Part shown: one piece after another, positions 1 through 5,503 of the stretch
How the letters are laid out: every line of letters starts with the position of its first letter
How positions within the stretch are numbered: position 1 is the first letter of the stretch
Source of the DNA: Propionibacteriaceae bacterium
Lineage (GTDB): Bacteria; Actinomycetota; Actinomycetes; Propionibacteriales; Propionibacteriaceae
Length of the DNA: 64,000 nt
Reading direction: 5' to 3'
NCBI GenBank assembly: GCA_025965155.1
Contig: JAOPXN010000080.1
Location: 1-64,000 of the forward strand
Notes under the pieces: model-generated
Databases searched by the model: none
The model's input: the letters and a program-made list of their open reading frames with translations, nothing else
What the model was told of the DNA's origin: nothing
Position numbers and translations under genes: made by a program

Positions 1-141
1 GTGCACCTCCGCCAGATCCGCCAGCACCTCATAGGAATCGCTCAGGCAGGCCCTGGCGTACGCGGTCTGGTCGATGCCCGGGGGCGCGACGGCGACGTGC
101 CGGGCCAGCACCAGTGCCACCCGGCGAGTCTCAGTCGACAT
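1..141 (-). CDS. hypothetical protein, N-terminal 47 residues only
   Basis: The reading frame begins with an ATG at 141 and runs off the left edge, so only the first 47 residues are visible (MSTETRRVALVLARHV at the start). The start overlaps the last 11 bases of the upstream metallopeptidase gene, which suggests translational coupling in one operon. The visible part has no recognisable motif and no signal peptide. I do not recognise the family. The frame and the overlap are seen directly; nothing about function can be inferred. Confidence 0.6.
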   Translation of the reverse strand, partial: MSTETRRVALVLARHVAVAPPGIDQTAYARACLSDSYEVLADLAEVH

Positions 142-754
142 CATCGGTCTCCGGCGGCGGCTGGCCCTGACCGAGCTGGAAACCCTCCAGGAAGCCCTTG
201 GCTTTCTCCGCGTGTGGATAGCACTCAACCAGCCGCCAGAAGGTCGCCGAGTGTGCGGGCTCCACGAGATGCGCCAACTCGTGCAGCAGGACGTAGTCCA
301 CCACCCACGCCGGCATCCTCCTCAGCCGGTCGGAGAGCCGGATCACCCGCGTACTCGGCGTACACGATCCCCAGCGCCGGTTCTGGTTGCTCACCCACAG
401 CACGTCGTGGGGCTCGGGCAGCTGGCCGACCTGTGGAGCGAGGTACTGCCGGGCCAGCTCCACAGCCCGACGGGCCAGCTCGCCGTCACCGCGAGGAGCC
501 CCGATCCGAGCCTCTCGCGCCAGTACCTTCTTCACCATGTCGTCGACGAAGGTGGCCTCGTCTCGCTTCGACATCTGCTGCGGGATCAGCACCACGATCG
601 TGTCCCGGTCGCGATAGGCGGTCACCGTACGCTTGCGCCGGGCACTACGACGCACCTCGACCCGCAGCTCCCCTGATGGCAGCTGCGGAACCCACTGGCT
701 GTTCGTCCCAGCACCGGTGTGCGACAGGGCCATCCCCGGGGCCGACTGATCCAT
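131..754 (-). CDS. YgjP-like (DUF45/SprT-type) zinc metallopeptidase
   Basis: A 207-residue protein of the YgjP/M48-like family. The family hallmark RRWGSC lies near residue 127. The zinc-binding HELAH lies at about 158-162, with a further His near 168 that would be the third ligand. Family members are small cytoplasmic metallopeptidases, some related to the Wss1/SprT DNA-protein crosslink proteases; the natural substrate is unknown. I chose the ATG at 754 because AGGAG lies 5 nt upstream; a GTG one codon earlier is possible. The downstream gene overlaps it by 11 nt. There is no signal peptide or membrane segment. Confidence 0.85.
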   Translation of the reverse strand: MDQSAPGMALSHTGAGTNSQWVPQLPSGELRVEVRRSARRKRTVTAYRDRDTIVVLIPQQMSKRDEATFVDDMVKKVLAREARIGAPRGDGELARRAVELARQYLAPQVGQLPEPHDVLWVSNQNRRWGSCTPSTRVIRLSDRLRRMPAWVVDYVLLHELAHLVEPAHSATFWRLVECYPHAEKAKGFLEGFQLGQGQPPPETDDVD

Positions 755-948
755 CACTGCTCCTGTTCCCGCATCACTGCCATTTGCCCATCACGGCTGG
801 TCGCCCGGTCCAGCGCTGAAGACCGGCCAACGCTGCACAAACTACTCCCGGCCACTGACACCGATGCCCACTCCGACGAAGACCCCGCTCAGGCTGTGCC
901 TGGACACCAGGCCGACGCCGCCCCACAATAAGACCACCTGCGCAACAG

Positions 949-1042
949 GTTTCCACATCTGAACAGCCCCGGCCGGTGGGACAGGAGGAAAGGTCCACAG
1001 AGACCCGCTCCGATACACACATTGCCCACAGAGTTATCCACA
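949..1042 (+). promoter_or_regulatory. cluster of DnaA-box-like 9-mers
   Basis: Four same-strand 9-mers resemble the DnaA box: GTTTCCACA at 949, AGGTCCACA at 991, TTGCCCACA at 1022 and TTATCCACA at 1034. The last is the classical E. coli R1 box. The one at 1022 differs by one base from the actinobacterial form TTGTCCACA. A perfect TTGTCCACA occurs on the opposite strand at 1604-1612. No dnaA, dnaN or AT-rich unwinding element is nearby, so this is not an obvious oriC; a DnaA-titrating or DnaA-regulated site is the alternative. Confidence 0.35.
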
Positions 1043-1120
1043 TCGGTGGAAAGCGTGGGGCCAAGAAGGAGTTTCGGCCTGGTTTGACGGCGGGCCCGGG
1101 TTGGGCCTAGCGTCGCCACC

Positions 1121-1186
1121 ACGAAACCTCCAGATGGTCGGCGTTCGCAGGGGAAGGCAAGCGACCGATGTTCCTGGAGGTTTCGT
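1121..1186. repeat. 13-bp perfect inverted repeat with 40-nt loop
   Basis: ACGAAACCTCCAG at 1121-1133 pairs perfectly with CTGGAGGTTTCGT at 1174-1186. A second inner pairing is GGTCG (1136-1140) with CGACC (1162-1166). The structure lies 136 nt upstream of the small zinc-ribbon gene. It could form a long RNA hairpin in that gene's leader, end the transcript of something divergent, or be a dispersed palindromic element. No T-run follows either arm. Confidence 0.5.
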
Positions 1187-1321
1187 CTGCGTCCGGCGTG
1201 CCTCACATCACCGCGGTGGCGCTTTCCGCGTAAAGTTACGGCGACCAGGCGCTGCATGCGTGCAACGCTGTTCCGTGGAAGGTGACCAGTTCACGGGCGA
1301 ACATCGAGCAAGGAGAATGTC

Positions 1322-1480
1322 ATGGCTGAGACATACAGTGGCGAGTTCTACTGCGTGAAGTGCAAGGCCAAGCGGGAGGCGTCCGGTGAGGTGCACGTGA
1401 ACGACAAGGGCACCCGGATGGCGAAGGCCAAGTGCCCCGTCTGTGGCACGAACCTCAACCGGATCCTCGGCAAGGCCTGA
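1322..1480 (+). CDS. DUF5679-type small zinc-ribbon protein
   Basis: A 52-residue protein with two cysteine pairs, YCVKC near residues 10-14 and CPVCG near 39-43. It is rich in Lys and ends NRILGKA. This is the layout of the DUF5679 family, small zinc ribbons resembling the C-terminal ribbons of topoisomerase I and thought to bind nucleic acid; no function is established. AAGGAG precedes the ATG by about 7 nt. A strong hairpin follows 57 nt after the stop, so it is probably monocistronic. Confidence 0.8.
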   Translation: MAETYSGEFYCVKCKAKREASGEVHVNDKGTRMAKAKCPVCGTNLNRILGKA

Positions 1481-1536
1481 TCAGCTGGACTTGGCGTCCG
1501 GTCGTGCGCCGGCGACGTAGCAGTCGCCACCACTCC

Positions 1537-1561
1537 AGGGGCAGTCACCGCGACTGCCCCT
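1537..1561 (+). terminator. hairpin terminator after the zinc-ribbon gene
   Basis: AGGGGCAGTC (1537-1546) pairs perfectly with GACTGCCCCT (1552-1561) around a 5-nt loop. The 10-bp GC-rich stem fits an intrinsic terminator, although the following bases (GAGTCGTCT) are only mildly T-rich, as is common in actinobacteria. Confidence 0.65.
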
Positions 1562-1603
1562 GAGTCGTCTCCACCGCCACAGGCTCGCGCCGCACCGCGA
1601 CCC

Positions 1604-1612
1604 TGTGGACAA
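1604..1612 (-). promoter_or_regulatory. perfect actinobacterial DnaA-box sequence
   Basis: TGTGGACAA on the plus strand is the reverse complement of TTGTCCACA, the preferred DnaA box of Streptomyces and Mycobacterium. It lies 39 nt upstream of the ThiF-like gene and 560 nt from the other DnaA-like 9-mers. A single 9-mer can occur by chance in this GC-rich sequence. Confidence 0.3.
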
Positions 1613-1650
1613 CCAACCCCTTACCCGGCTGCGAAGGCCAGACTTGGCCG

Positions 1651-2664
1651 ATGAGATCCGGCACGACTTTCGAGACTTCGGCCGGGCGGACCTATCCCCT
1701 GCTCCGGCCGCAGACCCCGATCTTGCGCCGCGGCCCGGATCAGGTCCAGATCGGCGTCGACCAGTCCGATGCAGTGGTGCTGGCCGGCGTTGGTGACGAG
1801 TTCGACTGGTTCTTCACCATGCTGGACGGCTGCCACCACGTCCGCGCCATCGATCGCGCCTGTGCGGCCCGCAAGCAGGACACTAAAGTCGTCTCGCGGC
1901 TGATACGTCTGCTGGAGGCCGCCGGGCTATTACTGGAGGGCGGACGCTCAGGCAGACGCCCGGCGGGGCCGCCGCTGAGCAGCCGTGTGCGTCTGGTCGG
2001 TGCGGGACGACTCGGTACGTCGATCGCCGAGCTGCTGGTGGACAGCGGAGTCGGCACCCTCTACCTGGCGGACAACGAGCCGGTCGATCGACGAGCCCAT
2101 CCCACGGCCGGAGCAGTTGCCAGCAACGGCGACGCGCTGGCATCGGAACTGACCACCCGCCACGGCTCGTCCCCTTCCCGTTCCCAGATCCGGGTGCTAA
2201 ACCATTGGTCGAAACCAGATGCTGCCCTGCCAGACTTCACCGTGGTTGCAACCGACAGCTGGGAATGCGACCGAGTAGTCGCCGACGTGTTGGTGCGCTC
2301 GGACCAGCCTCACCTGTTCGTCCGGCAGCGGGGCACCGGAGTGGTAGTCGGTCCGCTCGTGGTGCCTGGGCAGACAGCCTGCCTCCGCTGCACCGACCTG
2401 GCGAGAACTGCGGCGGACCCGGCCTGGCCGACCCTGCTCCGTCAGCTCTGCCGGGTACGGGGCGCGACGGAGCCAGCTCTGGCGGCGTGGGCTGCTGGCA
2501 CGGCCGCGACGCAGGTACTGGCCTACCTGAACGGTGAGCCGCCGGAGAGCTACGGCCAGACCCTGGAGATGGACGCCGCCGACTACCGGAGTCGGACCCG
2601 ATCCTGGGCTGCGCATCCCGGATGCGGCTGCTGTTGGCGGCTACCGGCAGAATGGGGACCATGA
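1651..2664 (+). CDS. ThiF/E1-like adenylyltransferase family protein
   Basis: A 337-residue protein. The first 100 residues look like a small winged-helix or peptide-binding domain. They are followed by a Rossmann segment with VRLVGAGRLGTSIAE near residue 110, as in ThiF/MoeB E1 enzymes. A CLRC near 245 and a terminal GCGCC could bind zinc. E1-like proteins adenylate a C-terminal carboxylate for sulfur or amine transfer; here the partner is unknown. It resembles the stand-alone ThiF-like proteins next to the ABC1 kinase in actinobacteria (position of Rv3196) and the leader-binding ThiF proteins of RiPP clusters. No precursor peptide is visible. Its stop overlaps the kinase start as ATGA. Confidence 0.65.
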   Translation: MRSGTTFETSAGRTYPLLRPQTPILRRGPDQVQIGVDQSDAVVLAGVGDEFDWFFTMLDGCHHVRAIDRACAARKQDTKVVSRLIRLLEAAGLLLEGGRSGRRPAGPPLSSRVRLVGAGRLGTSIAELLVDSGVGTLYLADNEPVDRRAHPTAGAVASNGDALASELTTRHGSSPSRSQIRVLNHWSKPDAALPDFTVVATDSWECDRVVADVLVRSDQPHLFVRQRGTGVVVGPLVVPGQTACLRCTDLARTAADPAWPTLLRQLCRVRGATEPALAAWAAGTAATQVLAYLNGEPPESYGQTLEMDAADYRSRTRSWAAHPGCGCCWRLPAEWGP

Positions 2665-4049
2665 TCCGCGACCAGGCAGACACCCCTGGCTCCGCTCGAC
2701 CTCCAACAGGGGTTTCCGGGCCCCGCAGAGGGACCGGGAACGGTGACCCATCCCTTGCCCGGACTGCTCTGCGGCGCGGGGCCAAGCTGGCGTCGCTGCC
2801 TCTCGGTTTCGCCGGACGGGCCACGCTGGGGCTGGGGAAGCGGATTGGCGGAGCCCCGGCCGAGGCGGTCACCGCCCAGATGCAGCAACGCGCCGCCGAG
2901 CAGCTGTTCCAGGTCCTCGGCGAACTCAAGGGCGGCGCGATGAAGTTCGGGCAGGCCCTGAGCATCTTCGAGTCGGTCTTGCCTGAGGACGTCGCGGCGC
3001 CGTACCGAACTCAGCTGGCGCGGCTGCAGGACTCCGCACCGCCGATGCCGACCTCCCGGGTCAACGCCGTGCTGACCCGGGAGCTCGGTCCCGGCTGGCG
3101 GGCGATGTTCACCGACTTCGAGCCGCTGCCCGCCGCGGCTGCCTCCATCGGGCAGGTACACCGGGCGACCTGGGCCGACGGCCGACCGGTAGCCGTCAAG
3201 GTGCAGTACCCCGGCGCAGATGAGGCCCTGCGTTCCGACCTCCGGCAGATCGCCCGGATGAGCCGGGTGTTCGCCCCGCTGGCCGGTGGGATGGATGTGC
3301 GGTCGCTGGTCGACGAGCTCACCGAACGGATCAACGAGGAGCTCGACTACACGCTTGAGGCAGCGTCGCAGCAGCAGGCCGCCCTCGGTTTCGCCGGCAG
3401 CGACGAGTTTTGGGTGCCGCAGGTGCTGGCCCACACGTCCAAGGTGATGGTCAGCGAATGGATGGACGGCCAGCCGCTCTCCACCGCCACCGGCCTGGAC
3501 GAGGACGCCCGTAACGCGATCGCCCTCCGCTACGTCCGGTTCCTCTTCGCCGGGCCGTCCACGGTGGGCCTGCTGCATGCGGACCCGCATCCGGGCAACT
3601 TCAAGATCCTGCCGGACGGCCGCCTGGGAGTGATCGACTTCGGCCTGGTGTCACGGCTGCCCGACGGCCTGCCAGCCGCGATGGGCCGGATTCTGCGCGT
3701 CGCTCAGGCGGGTAACGCCCACGAGGTACGCGACGGGCTCCGCCGCGAGGGCTTCGTCGCGTCGGAGGTGGATGCGCAGGACCTGCTGGAGTACCTGGCC
3801 CCCTTCGTGGAGCCGGCGTCGGTTCCTGAGTTCCAGTTCAACCGGGAGTGGATGCGCGAGCAGTTCGTCCGGGTCCGGGACCCCCAGGCTTCCGGCGGGG
3901 TGGCGATGCAGCTCAGTCTGCCGCCGAGCTACCTGCTGATCCACCGCGTGTGGCTGGGCGGAATCGCTGTGTTGTCTCAGCTGGAGGCAAAGGCCGCATT
4001 CGGCGGGGTGCTGCAGGAGTACCTCCCCGGGTACGCGGACCAGCGTTGA
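2661..4049 (+). CDS. ABC1/UbiB-family atypical kinase
   Basis: A 462-residue ABC1 (ADCK/UbiB) protein. Family signatures are present in order: KFGQ near residue 95, the Ala-rich AAASIGQVHRA near 165, the VAVKVQYPG lysine near 178, HADPHPGN near 308 and IDFGLVSRLP near 324. Members are unusual ATPases or kinases that in proteobacteria and mitochondria support ubiquinone synthesis. The actinobacterial branch (Rv3197-like) sits beside whiB7 and has been linked to lipid or drug phenotypes. No membrane segment is evident. The ATG at 2661 is chosen because it forms an ATGA overlap with the ThiF-like gene; an upstream start at 2622 would bury the coupling. Confidence 0.9.
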   Translation: MIRDQADTPGSARPPTGVSGPRRGTGNGDPSLARTALRRGAKLASLPLGFAGRATLGLGKRIGGAPAEAVTAQMQQRAAEQLFQVLGELKGGAMKFGQALSIFESVLPEDVAAPYRTQLARLQDSAPPMPTSRVNAVLTRELGPGWRAMFTDFEPLPAAAASIGQVHRATWADGRPVAVKVQYPGADEALRSDLRQIARMSRVFAPLAGGMDVRSLVDELTERINEELDYTLEAASQQQAALGFAGSDEFWVPQVLAHTSKVMVSEWMDGQPLSTATGLDEDARNAIALRYVRFLFAGPSTVGLLHADPHPGNFKILPDGRLGVIDFGLVSRLPDGLPAAMGRILRVAQAGNAHEVRDGLRREGFVASEVDAQDLLEYLAPFVEPASVPEFQFNREWMREQFVRVRDPQASGGVAMQLSLPPSYLLIHRVWLGGIAVLSQLEAKAAFGGVLQEYLPGYADQR

Positions 4050-4057
4050 TTCCTTCG

Positions 4058-4258
4058 ATGGACGACGGGACGCCTCGCGAGCTTGCCTGCAGCGAATGCG
4101 GGACGCCAGCTGATCCGCTGGAGCCGTGCGGGGCGTCCGGTGTGCCGTGGACCTGGAGTGCCGGCGAGGACGCAGCGGGCTCCGGTCCGCTGTGCGCCGA
4201 CTGCACCCGAGCGCACGCCCGAAGCATCGAGGCGAAGCTTGACCACAAGTGGTGGTGA
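4058..4258 (+). CDS. small CxxC zinc-binding-like protein
   Basis: A 66-residue protein starting 8 nt after the kinase stop. It has CSECGTPADPLEPCG near the N-terminus and CADC further on, ending in LDHKWW. Four or five cysteines in pairs suggest a small zinc knuckle. It is probably the last gene of the ThiF-like/ABC1 operon. I do not recognise a named family, but a small Cys-rich ORF in this position is common in actinobacteria. Coding is supported by position and by the non-random cysteine pairs. Confidence 0.6.
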   Translation: MDDGTPRELACSECGTPADPLEPCGASGVPWTWSAGEDAAGSGPLCADCTRAHARSIEAKLDHKWW

Positions 4259-4520
4259 CTGCTGGCTGTGAAGGTGCGCTGCCCTGCGCCGCCGCCACGG
4301 TGCACAGGGCCCGGTCCTCGGGGGTCGAGAAGAGGACCTGAGCGTATGCGCCAAGGCGGCGGCACAGGGCAGAACTGAACACACCCGATGAGGGGTCGGA
4401 CAAGGCGCGGCGAGTACGACCGGCGCCCGGTGACCAGCCGTCACGAAAGCGCCCGGCTGAGCCACAGGCGGATGGCGTGGAAAACGCGCCCGCTCAGTCC
4501 AGGTCCTACGCCGGGATCGA

Positions 4521-4838
4521 TCATGCTGCTGCCTCCCCTCGCACTCCCTCTTTTGCCGCCGGAGCGACCGGGTACTTACGCGGGCGCCCGCGAGGCCGCT
4601 TTCGGGCCACGACGACTCCCTGAACGAAGAGCTCGCCACCCCAGACGCCCCACGGTTCGCGACGCTCGAGCGCACCAGCCAGGCAAACCGCCTGGACGGG
4701 GCAGTCGCGGCAGAGCGCCTTCGCGTCCTCGATATCCGCCGGGGTCTCGGCGAAGAACACCTCCGGGTCCACCCTGCGACACGGTAGCTGTGCGAGCCCC
4801 TTAGCTCTCCCCAGTGACTCGAGTACTGATGCAGTCAC
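4521..4838 (-). CDS. whiB7: WhiB7 redox-sensing transcription factor
   Basis: A 105-residue Wbl protein with the four iron-sulfur cysteines (C20, C43, C46, C52), the GVWGG turn near 63 and the AT-hook RGRPRKY that distinguishes WhiB7. WhiB7 binds sigma-A region 4 and an AT-rich element upstream of the -35, activating intrinsic antibiotic-resistance genes after ribosome-targeting drugs. The start is the GTG at 4838: AGGAGGTGA sits 4-6 nt upstream and the encoded VTASVLESLG matches usual N-termini. An ATG at 4862 would place that Shine-Dalgarno inside the gene. It is preceded by a long structured leader, described separately. Confidence 0.95.
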   Translation of the reverse strand: MTASVLESLGRAKGLAQLPCRRVDPEVFFAETPADIEDAKALCRDCPVQAVCLAGALERREPWGVWGGELFVQGVVVARKRPRGRPRKYPVAPAAKEGVRGEAAA

Positions 4839-4884
4839 GAGGTCACCTCCTGCGTTGATCATTTCGGCCAACTTGTCTGCTCGT

Positions 4885-4912
4885 GAGCCGATCCAGCTGA
4901 TCTGGTCGGCTC
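4885..4912 (-). promoter_or_regulatory. leader hairpin close to the whiB7 start
   Basis: On the plus strand GAGCCGA (4885-4891) pairs with TCGGCTC (4906-4912), with further CCAG/CTGG pairing inside. On the whiB7 transcript it lies about 50 nt before the start codon. It may be an anti-terminator arm or control access to the ribosome-binding site. Confidence 0.45.
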
Positions 4913-4934
4913 GTTGCGTGGCCGGGAAACACGA

Positions 4935-4970
4935 AGGCCGTGATTCCCGGGTTGTCTGGGATCACGGCCT
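4935..4970 (-). terminator. hairpin in the whiB7 leader, candidate attenuator
   Basis: On the plus strand, 4935-4948 and 4958-4970 form a 13-bp stem with one bulged T and a 9-nt loop (core AGGCCGTGAT with ATCACGGCCT). On the whiB7 transcript it comes 19 nt after the uORF stop and is followed by CTTCGTGTTTCCC, a weak T tract. A ribosome that finishes the uORF would leave this stem free to form. Confidence 0.55.
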
Positions 4971-4989
4971 GGAGGCTGTCGGTGTCTAG

Positions 4990-5376
4990 TTACACCGGCG
5001 GACTACAAGACCTCGGTCCCACACGGGTCGAAAACTTGCCATTGGTGGCGTCGTTGCCACGGTGGTCTGCCTGGTCGGCGATCATGGTCGGGTCTGCTTC
5101 CATACCTCCGCGGAAGGAGGTGCGGTCCGTGAGGAGATACCAACCCGTTGCACCGGAGGTGGAAACGGGAGCGGTGGCTCCAAACAGACCTGTCCCCATG
5201 AGCTGCGCTACGGGCTGGATGCTGGAGACTGCGGACAGACCTGTCCCCTTGAGCTGCGCGCGGTTGGCGATGGATGGCATCCGCCCACGACATGGGCGCA
5301 CGACCGCCGACGGGATCCGGGCAGCGGTCGTCGAACCGATCCATGCACCGTTCGCGATGGTGATCAATGTCTTCAT
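4990..5376 (-). CDS. upstream ORF (leader peptide) of whiB7
   Basis: An open frame of 128 codons in the whiB7 leader. GAGGAGGG lies about 8 nt before the ATG at 5376, a better ribosome-binding site than most genes here. The stop is just before the 4970-4935 hairpin. The product (MKTLITIANGAWIG at the start) resembles no family I know. It contains two similar segments, AQLKGTGLS and AQLMGTGLF, 17 residues apart, from a DNA direct repeat. A shorter version starting at the ATG at 5085 (31 residues) is possible but lacks a good Shine-Dalgarno. Translation may matter more than the peptide itself. Confidence 0.45.
   Translation of the reverse strand: MKTLITIANGAWIGSTTAARIPSAVVRPCRGRMPSIANRAQLKGTGLSAVSSIQPVAQLMGTGLFGATAPVSTSGATGWYLLTDRTSFRGGMEADPTMIADQADHRGNDATNGKFSTRVGPRSCSPPV
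5184..5259. repeat. pair of 25-bp direct repeats in the whiB7 leader
   Basis: ACAGACCTGTCCCC[A/T]TGAGCTGCGC occurs at 5184-5208 and 5235-5259, differing at one base and offset by 51 bp (17 codons). The second copy is preceded by GG, making a small palindrome, GGACAG-AC-CTGTCC. The spacing keeps both copies in the same uORF frame. Confidence 0.7.
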
Positions 5377-5466
5377 CTCACTGCCCTCCTCTCGTCCTGT
5401 GTTTTGCTGCGGTGTGTGAACACCGGAATGGTTGTGAGAACTCAGAAACGGCCTGGGTCCTCGATC

Positions 5467-5503
5467 AGACTAGGGAGATTCCCGAGTCAGCGCAATCTAT
5501 TTA
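5467..5503 (-). promoter_or_regulatory. whiB7 promoter with WhiB7-type AT-rich element
   Basis: On the minus strand a -35 TTGCGC (5495-5490) and a -10 TAGTCT (5472-5467) are separated by exactly 17 bp. Directly upstream of the -35 is TAAATAGA (5503-5496), the AT-rich patch that WhiB7 contacts through its AT-hook at its own and regulon promoters. The element overlaps the stop codon of uvrD2. This supports positive autoregulation, as in mycobacteria. Confidence 0.65.

Larger units (their letters stand above)
755..1321. other. 567-bp intergenic region without a convincing gene
   Basis: This region separates the leftward metallopeptidase from the rightward zinc-ribbon gene, so it must hold two divergent promoters. 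Frames crossing it show no recognisable protein. It contains a run of DnaA-box-like 9-mers (949-1042) and a 13-bp perfect inverted repeat (1121-1133 with 1174-1186), both listed separately. An AAGGAG ribosome-binding site ends the region, about 7 nt before the ATG at 1322. Confidence 0.6.
4839..5460 (-). promoter_or_regulatory. whiB7 leader RNA, candidate attenuator
   Basis: If transcription starts just downstream of the -10 at 5467, the whiB7 mRNA has a leader of about 620 nt. In transcript order it holds an upstream ORF with a strong Shine-Dalgarno (5376 to 4990), a hairpin at 4970-4935 and a second hairpin at 4912-4885 just before the whiB7 start. This resembles the uORF-controlled attenuation known for mycobacterial whiB7, in which slowed translation of the uORF lets transcription continue. 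The layout is seen; the mechanism is inferred from that precedent. Confidence 0.6.

Noticed and set aside
949-1042. Chromosomal origin oriC
   Set aside because: No dnaA, dnaN, rpmH or AT-rich unwinding region nearby, and only four imperfect boxes.
5184-5259. Possible transposon ends or attachment sites
   Set aside because: Only 51 bp separate the copies, there is no transposase or integrase gene, and both lie in the same orientation inside the leader ORF.
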